Of a stretch of 35,714 bases of DNA, positions 1 through 8,513 are shown piece after piece. The notes beneath the pieces were generated by a model. It did not search any database, was not told the origin of the DNA, and worked only from the letters and a program-made list of their open reading frames with translations. Made by a program: the position numbers and the translations under genes. Numbering within the stretch: the stretch's first letter is position 1; every line of letters begins with the position of its first letter. Origin of the DNA: an uncultured Verrucomicrobiota bacterium (lineage in GTDB: Bacteria; Verrucomicrobiota; Kiritimatiellia; CAIQIC01; Lenti-01); the NCBI GenBank assembly GCA_938003985.1, contig CALKWZ010000018.1:1-35714 (forward strand). The letters are read 5' to 3'.

Positions 1-826
1 CGGCAAGCAGCGGCAGCCACGCGGCGACGTCCGCCACGGGTTCCGGCGTCGATTCTTCCGGCGGCGCCGCGCGGCCGCGCCGCCACGATTCCGCGCGCTC
101 CCGCGCCGCCCGGGCTTCGTTGCGGATGGACAAGTCCACGGGGCCGGCGGCCGGCGCCGGCTGGATTTGCGGTGGGACCACGGTCAGCGGTTCGAGCGCG
201 GTCCAGACCGCCTGCGCGATGATTTCCGCGCCGGCCGGGGTGGGATGCAGGCCGTCCGGCAACAGGTCCATCCGGTTCGGAAAAACGGCCGAGACGTCGA
301 CGACGGTCGCGCCGGTTTCGGCGGCCACGGCGCGGATGGCCGGATTCATCGTCTCGCGGATGAGGCGGTTCACGTCCTGCGCGGATTCGGGCGGCGCGAT
401 GGGCGTCAAGGTGCACAGGAACAGGCGCGGTTTCGACGGCAACGCCTGGAACCGGGCGGCGACGGCGCGCAGGGCGGCGGGATATTCGTCCAGCCGGTCG
501 CGGAAACCGAGCAGGTCGTTGATGCCGAGCATGACGACCGCGGCGTCGGGCTGGAAAGCCAGCGCCTGGCGGCAGGCCAAGGTGTCGGTCCAGGTGCGGA
601 AAAACGTGGAGATGGCGGTGGCGCCGTTGACGCCGAAGTTGCCGACGGCAAGCCGGCCCTGGGCCAGCCGCGCGAGCGCGGCGGGATAGCTGCGGGTCTC
701 GCGGTCGTCGATTTTGTCCCCGTAGGTGATGCTGTCGCCGATGCAGGCGACGCGCAGCGGGGGTTGGGAATGGGCGGCGGCGGCCATGAACGGCACGAGC
801 AGAAGGACGGCAAGCCGGCGTCTCAT
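1..826 (-). CDS. SGNH/GDSL-family hydrolase, C-terminus beyond window
   Basis: This is a probable secreted esterase or lipase-like hydrolase; its substrate cannot be told from sequence. Reading from the ATG at 826, the frame stays open to the left edge (at least 275 residues). Residues 1-20 look like a signal peptide. The SGNH blocks are present: block I GDSITYG with nucleophile Ser32, block II glycine in NFGVNG (about 63-68), block III GIND with Asn103, and block V DGLHPT with Asp191 and His194. After about residue 215 a Pro/Ala-rich and charged extension follows the usual catalytic domain, so further sequence lies outside the window. The ATG overlaps the stop of the ferritin-like gene by four bases (ATGA), so translation is probably coupled. 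The catalytic assignment is firm; the biological role is unknown. Confidence 0.85.
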   Translation of the reverse strand, partial: MRRRLAVLLLVPFMAAAAHSQPPLRVACIGDSITYGDKIDDRETRSYPAALARLAQGRLAVGNFGVNGATAISTFFRTWTDTLACRQALAFQPDAAVVMLGINDLLGFRDRLDEYPAALRAVAARFQALPSKPRLFLCTLTPIAPPESAQDVNRLIRETMNPAIRAVAAETGATVVDVSAVFPNRMDLLPDGLHPTPAGAEIIAQAVWTALEPLTVVPPQIQPAPAAGPVDLSIRNEARAARERAESWRRGRAAPPEESTPEPVADVAAWLPLLA

Positions 827-1023
827 GGCCCGAGCCGCGTCAGCGCTTTGCGGATCAGGGCGGCGTGCTTTTCTTCCTCAACCTGGAGTCGCAGCAGGAG
901 TTCCTTCACGAAATCCACGTGGCAGCGGTGGGCGAGTTCGGCGTAGAAATCGCGGGCGGACGTTTCTTTTTCGAGCGCGGCGCGCAGGATCTCGTCGGGC
1001 GTGCGGAGCAACGGCGCGGTCAT
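823..1023 (-). CDS. Half-size ferritin-like (two-helix diiron-type) protein
   Basis: This 66-residue protein is almost entirely helical. Two helices carry E-(x)n-Y (about residues 18-27) and an ExxH motif (Glu50 to His53) of the ferritin/rubrerythrin type. A normal ferritin-like domain has four helices and two ExxH helices; this one has half of that, so a metal site would need a dimer. The start at 1023 is chosen because its ATG overlaps the upstream stop (ATGA) and because the longer upstream reading is low-complexity Arg/Pro shadow sequence. It lies in the middle of a three-gene operon. Iron or peroxide handling is inferred from the motif only; a structural helical hairpin is the alternative. 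Confidence 0.7.
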   Translation of the reverse strand: MTAPLLRTPDEILRAALEKETSARDFYAELAHRCHVDFVKELLLRLQVEEEKHAALIRKALTRLGP

Positions 1024-1244
1024 GGCCGCTCCTCGTCTTCGGGACGGGGCCGGGGGCCGAAGCGTTGCCAGGCTTGCAGGGCGTACGAAACGAAGAACGC
1101 GATGAACCCGGCGCCGACGAACGCCAGGCCGCGGTTGCGGACGGCGGGATCGGCGTCGGCCTGGTGGTACAGATACAGGAAAATGCCGATGAAACACGCG
1201 AGATAGGCGACGATGCGCGCGGCCCAGTTGATTTTCTTGATCAT
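1020..1244 (-). CDS. Small two-TM membrane protein
   Basis: This 74-residue protein has two hydrophobic segments, at about residues 8-26 and 38-57, joined by a short polar loop (HQADADPAVRNRG). It ends in a charged Pro/Arg/Glu tail that is probably cytoplasmic. No family is recognised. It is the first gene of the minus-strand operon with the ferritin-like and SGNH genes, and its stop overlaps the next start (ATGA). There is no Shine-Dalgarno sequence. Instead a -10 box (TATGCT, 1251-1256) ends only six bases before the ATG, which fits a leaderless transcript and supports this start. Confidence 0.65.
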   Translation of the reverse strand: MIKKINWAARIVAYLACFIGIFLYLYHQADADPAVRNRGLAFVGAGFIAFFVSYALQAWQRFGPRPRPEDEERP

Positions 1245-1250
1245 GGAGCC

Positions 1251-1279
1251 AGCATACGGCCCGCGGCGCGGAAGGGCAA
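1251..1279 (-). promoter_or_regulatory. Promoter of the 1244 operon (leaderless type)
   Basis: On the minus strand, -35 TTGCCC (1274-1279) and -10 TATGCT (1251-1256) are 17 bp apart. Six bases separate the -10 box from the ATG at 1244, so transcription should begin at or next to the start codon. Confidence 0.6.
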
Positions 1280-1296
1280 ACCGAATCCGGGGGGCT

Positions 1297-3831
1297 TCAG
1301 CGAACCGGGGCCAGCGTGAGCGTGGCCGGCGCGAGGCGGACGTCGCGCAGGACGACGGAACCGTGCCCCGCGTAATGGAATTCGAAACGCAGCGGTTCGG
1401 CGCCGACGGCGAGCGCCGGGAAGCGGCATTCGCCCAGGTCGGGTTCAATCCAGGCTTCGGCCAGCAACTGCTCGCCGGCCAGCACGCGGAAAACGCCCGG
1501 GGAAACGGCGCCGGCGGATTCGTAGGCGAGGACGACGTCGTAGACGCCCGGCGGGAAGGGCAGGTTGGGACCGTAGAGCGCGCGCCCGGCCGGCACGGTT
1601 TCGGGCGCGAACCGCACGGCGGCGTTGCCCGGTTCCGCGTGGCCGACGTGGAACAGCAGCGCGGGCGCCACGCGGATGACGCCGTCGGCGCCGGGCGCCG
1701 GCAAATCGCCGGCGGCCAGCAGGGCCCGTTCGAGGACGACGGGGCCGGCCACGGCCGACACCGTGCCGCCGATGGGATCGGGCAATTCGGCCTGCAGCCA
1801 GTCGGGCAGGCGCGGAATCGGCTGGGTGAGCCGGGCGATCTGTTCGGAACCGGGCGGCAGCAGCAGCGGCTGGGTGGAGCCCGCGCCCAGGCGCAGCAGA
1901 TAGCGCAGGTGCGGCGCGGGGAACACGGGCGCGCGCAGCCAGAGGCGCTGCGACTGGAGCGCGGGGATTTCCAGCGGCGGATCCCAGCGCCACTCGCGCG
2001 CGGCGGCGTAGAGCCCGCCGTCCCAGTTGGCGTGGGGCACGTGCTCGACGGGATGCTTGGGCAGGATGCGGAACGCGAAGGTCTGGCCGTCGTCCGCCAG
2101 CAGCGCCAGCCGCGGATGGCCGGTCAGCGCGCGCAGCGTGGCCGCGGGCGCGAACGGCGAGACCTGTTCGGGGAAGACGTTGGCGTGGAGAATCAGGTGG
2201 CGCACGCCCAGCGCCAGCAGCCCGTCGAGCTGCTCGTCCGTGGCGTGGCCCTGGTTCAGCGATTCGTATTGCTTGAAGACGTGCTCGAAATAGCCGGCGG
2301 GCACGGCCGGCGCATAGCCGTTGACGAGCCGCACGCGCGCGAGCATGACGGCGTATTCGTAGAGGCTGGTCCAGTGGGACGAGCCCGGCCACAGCGGCAG
2401 GGCCAGCGCGTGCGCGGGCCGGCCCGCGTTGGCCTTGTCGTCCGCCGCGACCGCGGCGTAGGCCGCGTTCGCGCGCGGCAGGCGGCAGAAGCCCGGCGTC
2501 GTCTGCGCGAGGGCGTCGGCGACCGTCCACGCCGCCAGCGCGGCCAGCAGGACCGCCGCCCCGCGGCGCAGCGCGCGCGGGCCGGCGGCCCGAAAAACGC
2601 CGCCGAACAGCATGGCCAGCAACGGCGCCAGCAAGGCCGGCACCAGGCAGTAGATCTTCACCGTCTGGCGGATCATCGTGTATTGCGGCACCAGCCGGCG
2701 CGCCGCGCGGATGGGCAGCCCGCTCCACGGCGCATGCGCGCCCAGCGCCAGCAGGACGACGCCCGCCACGCCCAGCGCCAGCGCCGCGACCAGCGCGATC
2801 TCCATGGCCCGCGGCCGGGCCTCCGCCCCGCGGCGGAACAGGGACGCCGTCCACAGGACGAGGCCGGTTCCCAGCAACGCGAACAGCGGCGCGCCGAAAT
2901 ACACGTGGTTGGCCATGCCGAGGTTTTCGGAGGAAACGAGGCCGATCGCCGGCGGCGAATATTGGCAGACCTCGGCGAGGGTGCGGCCTCCGGCCATGAC
3001 GGAATCGGCCAGATGTTGGCTCATCCATTGGCTGACGCCGATGGCCGCCAAGGCCAGCAGCGCGAACGGCAGGAGCGGCAGGACAAGCCGGCGGATTTCG
3101 CCCGGCCACGCGCGCGGCGCGGGCGCGGCGCGGCAGAACGCCAGCGCCGCGAACGCCGGCGCCGCCAGCGCCGAGAAATAGAACGTGTGCATGTCCGTGG
3201 CGTAGGCGCAAAACAGCGCCAGCCCCGCCAGCGTTCCGCCCGCGGCCGAGCGGTCGCGGATCGCGCGGTCGAGGCCGTAGAACAGCAGCGGCGGAAACGC
3301 CGCGGCGAACCCCGTCGGCGAACCGGTGAACAGCGCGATCCAGCGATAGGGGAACGCCGCCGCGACCAGGGCGGCCAGAACGGCCGCGGTCCGGAAATCC
3401 GTGAACCGCCGCGCCAGCAGCGCCAGCGCCAGCACGCCGAGCAAAACGGACGCCAGCCCCGCGGCGTTCCAGCCCGCCGCATGGCCCGCGAACGGCGCGG
3501 TCGCCATGTAGACCAGCGAAAACGGCAGGTAGTAGAGATCCGGCTGCCGCCGCGCCGCGTCGTCGCCCAGATTGAACTCGTACACGTTGTGGCCCAGCGG
3601 CGAATGGCCCGCGAAGGCGTCGAGCCCGAGCCAGAAGTGGTAGAGCAGCTGCAGATGGTCGCCCGACGCGATGGGCCGGACGGCTTGCGGCTCGGTATTG
3701 AGGTTCGTGTGCGGGATCGCCGCGGCGAAATGGCGCGGCAGCGGCCAGGCGGCGACCGCCCAAAGCAGCAGGCCGGCCAGCAGCCAGCCGCCGACGAAGG
3801 CGGTACGGAATGGGGCAAAGCGCCGGTTCAC
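1297..3831 (-). CDS. Polytopic membrane protein, GT-C glycosyltransferase-like, with soluble C-terminal domain
   Basis: This is a protein of about 844 residues. The first 450 or so residues contain roughly ten hydrophobic segments. A large extracytoplasmic loop after the first segment carries acidic residues (GDHLQLL, NLGDD), the layout of GT-C enzymes that use lipid-linked sugars. The last 300 or so residues are soluble and beta-rich, ending in a sandwich-like carbohydrate-binding-type fold. Transfer of sugars to an envelope glycan is inferred, helped by the divergent GT4 gene. The usual ATG would be at 3849, but a -10-like TATTTT (3838-3843) lies inside that stretch, six bases before a GTG at 3831, with TTGCCT 18 bp upstream. 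I therefore prefer the GTG start; the difference is six residues. The much longer reading to 5178 is antisense shadow. Confidence 0.72.
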   Translation of the reverse strand: MNRRFAPFRTAFVGGWLLAGLLLWAVAAWPLPRHFAAAIPHTNLNTEPQAVRPIASGDHLQLLYHFWLGLDAFAGHSPLGHNVYEFNLGDDAARRQPDLYYLPFSLVYMATAPFAGHAAGWNAAGLASVLLGVLALALLARRFTDFRTAAVLAALVAAAFPYRWIALFTGSPTGFAAAFPPLLFYGLDRAIRDRSAAGGTLAGLALFCAYATDMHTFYFSALAAPAFAALAFCRAAPAPRAWPGEIRRLVLPLLPFALLALAAIGVSQWMSQHLADSVMAGGRTLAEVCQYSPPAIGLVSSENLGMANHVYFGAPLFALLGTGLVLWTASLFRRGAEARPRAMEIALVAALALGVAGVVLLALGAHAPWSGLPIRAARRLVPQYTMIRQTVKIYCLVPALLAPLLAMLFGGVFRAAGPRALRRGAAVLLAALAAWTVADALAQTTPGFCRLPRANAAYAAVAADDKANAGRPAHALALPLWPGSSHWTSLYEYAVMLARVRLVNGYAPAVPAGYFEHVFKQYESLNQGHATDEQLDGLLALGVRHLILHANVFPEQVSPFAPAATLRALTGHPRLALLADDGQTFAFRILPKHPVEHVPHANWDGGLYAAAREWRWDPPLEIPALQSQRLWLRAPVFPAPHLRYLLRLGAGSTQPLLLPPGSEQIARLTQPIPRLPDWLQAELPDPIGGTVSAVAGPVVLERALLAAGDLPAPGADGVIRVAPALLFHVGHAEPGNAAVRFAPETVPAGRALYGPNLPFPPGVYDVVLAYESAGAVSPGVFRVLAGEQLLAEAWIEPDLGECRFPALAVGAEPLRFEFHYAGHGSVVLRDVRLAPATLTLAPVR

Positions 3832-3837
3832 GCGGGC

Positions 3838-3867
3838 AAAATAGGGCATCGCGCGCCCGCGAGGCAA
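3838..3867 (-). promoter_or_regulatory. Putative promoter of the GT-C-like gene
   Basis: On the minus strand, -35 TTGCCT (3862-3867), an 18-bp spacer and -10 TATTTT (3838-3843) are followed by six bases and GTG at 3831. The geometry matches the other leaderless-type promoters in the window and argues against the ATG at 3849. Confidence 0.5.
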
Positions 3868-3936
3868 GCAAAAGGCCGAAAAGGGCTGGATTCGTCCGGC
3901 GGTTCCGCTAGGATGCCCAGCCACGGAACCCAACCG

Positions 3937-5007
3937 ATGCGAGCGATTCACCAGATCGTGGCGGGCTATGCCAACGGCGACGCCATCAGCAACGAGGCGC
4001 GCGCCATGCGCGCGCTGTTCCGTGCCTGGGGCTACGAATCGCAGATCTATTCCGAACGCAAACGCATCCTGCCGGATCTGCGCGGGGAATCCCGCGACCT
4101 GGAGGCCAGCCGCGGCGATTTCCGGCCGCAGGACGTCGTCCTGCTGCATCTGTCCATCGGCTCGGACGTGAACGACGTTTTCCCGACTCTGCCCGGACGC
4201 AAGGCCATCCTCTACCACAACATCACCCCGCCGGAATATTTCCGCGGCGTGCAGGAGCCGACGGCGCACCTGCTCGACCGCGGCCGCCGGCAGGCCCGGG
4301 CCTTGGCCGGCTCGGCCGAAGTCGTCATGGCCGACAGCCGGTTCAACGCCGACGAAATCGCGGACATGGGCCACGCCAACCCGCAGGTGCTGCCGCTCGT
4401 GCTCGATTTTTCCATGCTGCGGGCCAAGCCCGACCGCCGGATCCTGCGGCAATACCGCGACGGACTGGCCAACGTCCTGTTCGTGGGCCGCTGCGCGCCG
4501 AACAAAAAGATCGAAGACCTGCTCAACGCCTTCTACTACTTCCAGCGCTACGTGCAACCCGCCTCCCGCCTCATCCACGTGGGCTCCCACGCCGGGATGG
4601 AGCAGTACCACGCCCTGCTGCTGACCCGGTCGCGCGAACTGCAGCTCAAGAACGTGGAATTCGTCGGGGCCGTCCGCCAGGACGAACTGAACGCCTACTA
4701 CGCCGTGGCCAAGGCGTTCCTGTGCCTGAGCGACCACGAAGGCTTCTGCATCCCGCTGCTGGAGGCCATGACCCACGACGTGCCCGTGGTGGCCTACGCC
4801 GCCGGAGCCGTGCCCGAAACCCTCGACGGCGCCGGCGTCCTCGTCCGCGAGAAAAACTACGACCTCATCGCCGAAACCCTCGGCCGAGTCACCGAAGACG
4901 AACCCTTGCGCGCGGCGATCCTCCAAGGCCAGCGCGCCCGCCTCGCCCGCTACGAGAAGCAAGACCTTGCCGCAGACCTCAAGCGGCTTCTGGCGCCCCT
5001 GCTGTAA
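3937..5007 (+). CDS. Glycosyltransferase family 4 (GT-B fold)
   Basis: This is a retaining, nucleotide-sugar-dependent glycosyltransferase of 356 residues, cytoplasmic or membrane-associated. The N-terminus (MRAIHQIVAGYANGDAISNE) matches the opening of a GT4 subgroup involved in surface polysaccharide synthesis. The C-terminal domain carries the E-x7-E motif (Glu268 to Glu276, in HEGFCIPLLEAM) that contacts the nucleotide sugar. The ATG at 3937 is chosen because the protein homology-like region begins there. The in-frame ATG at 3913 falls within a TAGGAT that could be the -10 box (3909-3914). The gene diverges from the GT-C-like gene, so the two may act on the same glycan; the sugar and acceptor are unknown. 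Confidence 0.85.
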   Translation: MRAIHQIVAGYANGDAISNEARAMRALFRAWGYESQIYSERKRILPDLRGESRDLEASRGDFRPQDVVLLHLSIGSDVNDVFPTLPGRKAILYHNITPPEYFRGVQEPTAHLLDRGRRQARALAGSAEVVMADSRFNADEIADMGHANPQVLPLVLDFSMLRAKPDRRILRQYRDGLANVLFVGRCAPNKKIEDLLNAFYYFQRYVQPASRLIHVGSHAGMEQYHALLLTRSRELQLKNVEFVGAVRQDELNAYYAVAKAFLCLSDHEGFCIPLLEAMTHDVPVVAYAAGAVPETLDGAGVLVREKNYDLIAETLGRVTEDEPLRAAILQGQRARLARYEKQDLAADLKRLLAPLL

Positions 5008-5189
5008 ATCCGCCGGGGCCGCCCGGTTGGCGAAAATACATGCAAAAAGGTCTTGCCTGCTTGGGGGCGATAGGCTCCAATTCTCCCATATCTTCCGTTT
5101 CCAGGTGGAAATGGAGGGGTTGTAACCGGCCGGGTTCGGAGCGGATTCCGCAATAGACTCTGCCGCCGTAAGATACAAAAGGAAAAAGA
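5008..5189 (+). other. Intergenic region between GT4 and fadL-type gene
   Basis: A short hairpin (CCGGG 5013-5017 with CCCGG 5022-5026, loop GCCG) follows the GT4 stop but has no T run. Upstream of the porin gene, TAAGAT (5169-5174) could be a -10 box with a poor TTCCGC 17 bp upstream. A clear Shine-Dalgarno AGGAAA lies just before the ATG at 5190. Confidence 0.4.
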
Positions 5190-6440
5190 ATGAAACAAGT
5201 GAAGCTCCTCGCCGGGACGCTGGGCGTCGCGGCGGTTTTGGCCGCGCAGAGCGTTTTCGGCGCGGGTTTTGGCATCTACGAAGGCAGCGCCCGCGGCAAT
5301 GCCTTGGGCACGGAAGTCACGGCCGATCCGGCCTCTCCCTCGGTGCTGTACAACAACGCCGCCGGCATGACCGAACTCGACGGCACCCAGATGGAAGCCG
5401 GCGCGACCTTGATCCGCCCGCACCAGACCGTCTATACGACGACCCCGGCCGGCAGCGTGGAAAACAAGGCCGACAGCAAGTGGTGGACGCCCCCGAACGC
5501 CTACGTGACCCATCAGTTCAACGACAAGGTCTGGACGGGCTTGGGCGTCTTCAGCCGCTACGGCTTGGGCGTGGATTACGATTCCACCTGGGCGGGCCGC
5601 TACGACTGCCAGAAGGCCACCATCCAGAGCATCGACGTCAATCCCTCCGTCGCCTTCAAGGCGCTGGACAACCTCTCCCTCGCCGTCGGCCTGCGCGCCG
5701 AATGGTTCGAGTTCGAGCTGAACAAGGCCCTCCCCACGGGCACCCCGTTCGTGGATCCCGACCTGCAGTTCCACATGAAGGGCGACAGCTGGGGCATCGG
5801 CTACAACCTGGGCGCTTACTACGAGGCGACCGACTGGCTTGCTTTCGGCTTGGCCTACGACAGCGAAATCGAACAGGAAGTCGAAGGCTCCTACGACGTC
5901 AACCATCCGGTGCTTTCCGGCGGCGACGGCAGCGGCGACGTCACCACCCCCGGCATCCTGCGCTTCGGCACCTCCGTCAAGGCCACCGACAAGCTGACCA
6001 TCGACGCGGGCATCGTCTGCACGATGTGGAGCTCCTACGACGAACTGGCCATCGACTTCGACCCGGCGCTGCTCGGCCAGTATCCCGATTCCGTCACCGA
6101 AAAGGATTGGGACGACGCCTTCCGCTACCAGCTCGGCGTGGAATACGCGCTGAACGAGGAATGGGCGCTGCGCGCGGGCTACATCTACGACGAGACTCCG
6201 GATCCGGATGCGCACGTGGACTACATCGTCCCCGGCAACGACCGCAATCTGATCTCGCTGGGCGTGGGCTACCAGAAGGGCGATTTCTTCTGCGACCTGT
6301 CCTACACCTACCTGATGATCGAAGACCGCGACATCTCGATTTCCGCCGAACGCGCCGCCGAGGAGGATGGCGTGCTCTCCGGCAAGTTCGAGGACGGCGA
6401 CGCCCACCTGATCGGCCTCTCGGTCGGCTACAAGCTGTAA
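5190..6440 (+). CDS. OmpP1/FadL-family outer membrane transport protein
   Basis: This is a 416-residue outer-membrane beta-barrel of the FadL family, which lets long-chain fatty acids or other hydrophobic compounds cross the outer membrane. A signal peptide (residues 1-25, ending SVFGA) is followed by the typical FadL start GFGIYEGSARGNALG, which corresponds to the plug. The family's asparagine-rich NNAAGMT motif comes next. The rest consists of alternating amphipathic strands and finishes in a strand ending with Tyr-Lys-Leu, close to the usual barrel end. The gene has a good Shine-Dalgarno (AGGAAA) and a strong terminator directly downstream, so it is probably monocistronic. The substrate is not known. 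Confidence 0.92.
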   Translation: MKQVKLLAGTLGVAAVLAAQSVFGAGFGIYEGSARGNALGTEVTADPASPSVLYNNAAGMTELDGTQMEAGATLIRPHQTVYTTTPAGSVENKADSKWWTPPNAYVTHQFNDKVWTGLGVFSRYGLGVDYDSTWAGRYDCQKATIQSIDVNPSVAFKALDNLSLAVGLRAEWFEFELNKALPTGTPFVDPDLQFHMKGDSWGIGYNLGAYYEATDWLAFGLAYDSEIEQEVEGSYDVNHPVLSGGDGSGDVTTPGILRFGTSVKATDKLTIDAGIVCTMWSSYDELAIDFDPALLGQYPDSVTEKDWDDAFRYQLGVEYALNEEWALRAGYIYDETPDPDAHVDYIVPGNDRNLISLGVGYQKGDFFCDLSYTYLMIEDRDISISAERAAEEDGVLSGKFEDGDAHLIGLSVGYKL

Positions 6441-6462
6441 ACTCCAGCCCATTCAGGCTGAC

Positions 6463-6492
6463 GCCCCGGAACTCCCCGTTCCGGGGCTTTTT
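6463..6492 (+). terminator. Rho-independent terminator of the fadL-type gene
   Basis: A perfect 9-bp stem (GCCCCGGAA 6463-6471 with TTCCGGGGC 6479-6487) with a 7-nt loop is followed by five T residues (6488-6492). Confidence 0.92.
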
Positions 6493-6740
6493 GTTGCCCA
6501 CAAGGGGATTGTGAAAAGCGGAAATAGGGCAGGGATTAGTTGTCGGGGGCGCGGAGGCGGCTCGGAAATCGCAACACACATGAAATGCCGCCGGACGGGT
6601 TGGTTGATCCTGCGGATTCCCAAGGGCAAAATCAAACTTTGCCGCCCCCCATCATTGACAGCCGCGTGCCGTTCGGAGGAAGATCAACAAATGGTTGCAT
6701 GCGCCTGGGCGTTCGCACGCGCTAAACGGGAGAATCGGCG
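6493..6740 (+). other. Intergenic leader region before the NHL gene
   Basis: No gene is seen here. The region contains a small hairpin (GGCAAA 6625-6630 with TTTGCC 6638-6643) and a consensus -35 box TTGACA (6655-6660). The best -10 at an acceptable distance is only GAAGAT (6679-6684, spacing 18). A purine-rich GGGAGA before the ATG at 6741 is the probable ribosome binding site. Confidence 0.4.
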
Positions 6741-8471
6741 ATGAAAAAACGGACACGTGGCTTCCTGACGATCATGGGCGCGCTGATGGCGCTGGCTCCC
6801 ACGTTGACTATGGCCCAGGCGGGTCCCCAAGACAATTTCGTGTTCGAGCCCGACCGGGCATGGGGATCGTCCGGAACCAGCAACGGTCAGTTCACCTGTT
6901 CCTTCGGTCTGGACGCGGTGTTTCCGCTGGGGATCGCGATGGATGCCACCAACGTCTACGTGGCGGATTTTGGAAACCATCGCATCCAGGCGTTCACCCC
7001 CGAGGGCGACTACCTCCGGCAATGGGGAAATGGCGGCGTGTCCACCGGCCAGCTCTGGTCGCCTGCCGGCGTCGCCGTGGACGACCTCCACGTTTTCGTC
7101 GTCGAGAAGGACAACAACCGGGTCCAGGTGTTCACAAAAGACGGTTCCTATGTCCGCCACTGGGGAGGGTTCTCCGGGCCGCTTGGAATCGCGATCGACA
7201 CCCAGCGCGTCTATGTTGCCGACACCGGCAACAACCGGATCCAAGCCTTCGACAAGAACGGAACGCTCATCACCTCGTGGGGAACCTTGGGTACGGTGGC
7301 CGGCCAATTCAATCGCCCCACCTGCGTGGCGGCGGACGGACGCCAGGTCTTTGTCGTGGATGCCTGGAACCAGCGGCTGCAGGTCTTCGATCGGGATGGC
7401 AACTATCTGCGCGGCTGGAGCCTGCCGATCGCGATTCCGGACAACGGATTGTGGCAATCCACGTTCAGCGTGGCGGTCGATGCGCAAGCCGTCTACGTGG
7501 GCGTGGCGCAAACCCGCCTCGCGCCCGTGGGGCTCTATCTGCAAGTCTACGACAAGCAAGGAACCCTGCTTTGGCAAACCGCGAACGCCACGAACTCGCC
7601 GTTGCAGTGGCCGGCCGGCATCGCGGTCGGCAACCCTCTCTCCTACGTCTTCGATCCGGGCGGGCCGCGCATCCTGCCGTTCCGCCGCATTTTCCGCACG
7701 CTGGGCGCGCTGGTGCCCGACGCGATCCCGTTGACCGACGTGGTGGCGGTCAACCAGCGCAGCGGCCTGCCGGTGGTCGACGTCGACTACGTGGTGACCG
7801 ACGGCAACGACTCGACCGTGACGGTCTACGCGGTGGCGTTCGCCGCGAGCTCGAACGCGGTCCCCGACCTGAACGACGTAGTTCCTATGCGAACCTTCGT
7901 GGAAGGAACCGAAAGCAGCGTCGGCCCCGGCGTCCTCGTCGGCGTGCCGCACCGGCTGAGTTGGGACGCCACGGCCGACGGGCTGATGGGCAAAATCCCC
8001 CAGTATGGCAACATCAAGGTCGCCCTGCTGGCCAAGGACAACCGCGGGCTGCTGGATCTGCACTTCCTGCAGATTCCCGCCGTGGATACCAACGCGGCCT
8101 TCCAGATCAGCCGCGACCCGCTGCTGGATCGCGACTTTCTGCCGCTTTGGTTCTGGTTGCTGGGGGCCGGCGATCCGGCCATCCGCCTGAGCAACGGCGA
8201 GGTCGTGGGCGTGGGGGGTGCCTACAACGACCAAGTGCTGGCGCAAGGCTCCAGCACGACGGCCGCGGGCCGCGCGTTTTTGTTCGAGCGGTTGGGCGTG
8301 CGCGAAGCCACGCCCGCCGAACTGACCGTGGCGCGGGAGGGGGGCACTCCGGGGACCGTGACGGAATGGGAACCCCGCCGCGAGCCGCCCCCGGCGGGCT
8401 CCAAGGTAAATGCTTTCAATTTCGTGACCGATCCGACCAACGGATGGTGGGTTGCGCCGGTGATCCCATAG
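6741..8471 (+). CDS. Secreted NHL-repeat (beta-propeller) protein
   Basis: This 576-residue exported protein has a signal peptide ending at about Ala27 (TMAQA). Residues about 57-230 hold at least four NHL repeats with the typical pattern V-Y-V-A-D-x-G-N-x-R-I-Q-x-F followed by a GxxxxxWG turn; further, weaker blades run to about 310. These form a beta-propeller used for binding, not catalysis. Residues about 325-435 look like the Ig/FN3-like domain (VVAVNQRSGLPVVDVDY onward) often placed before other modules in PVC secreted proteins. A Trp-rich segment (PLWFWLLGAGDP) and a Pro-rich tail follow. The giant protease-like gene begins 42 bases downstream on the same strand, so the two may be co-expressed. 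The ligand is unknown. Confidence 0.82.
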   Translation: MKKRTRGFLTIMGALMALAPTLTMAQAGPQDNFVFEPDRAWGSSGTSNGQFTCSFGLDAVFPLGIAMDATNVYVADFGNHRIQAFTPEGDYLRQWGNGGVSTGQLWSPAGVAVDDLHVFVVEKDNNRVQVFTKDGSYVRHWGGFSGPLGIAIDTQRVYVADTGNNRIQAFDKNGTLITSWGTLGTVAGQFNRPTCVAADGRQVFVVDAWNQRLQVFDRDGNYLRGWSLPIAIPDNGLWQSTFSVAVDAQAVYVGVAQTRLAPVGLYLQVYDKQGTLLWQTANATNSPLQWPAGIAVGNPLSYVFDPGGPRILPFRRIFRTLGALVPDAIPLTDVVAVNQRSGLPVVDVDYVVTDGNDSTVTVYAVAFAASSNAVPDLNDVVPMRTFVEGTESSVGPGVLVGVPHRLSWDATADGLMGKIPQYGNIKVALLAKDNRGLLDLHFLQIPAVDTNAAFQISRDPLLDRDFLPLWFWLLGAGDPAIRLSNGEVVGVGGAYNDQVLAQGSSTTAAGRAFLFERLGVREATPAELTVAREGGTPGTVTEWEPRREPPPAGSKVNAFNFVTDPTNGWWVAPVIP

Positions 8472-8513
8472 CCGAGGGAGGCCCGAGGCGCAGCGCATGA
8501 CCCAAAAGGATGG

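Noticed and set aside
1213..3936. Plus-strand frame extending the GT4 gene upstream by about 900 codons
   Set aside because: The extension is Arg/Gln/Gly-rich low-complexity sequence antisense to the membrane protein; GT4 similarity begins at 3937.
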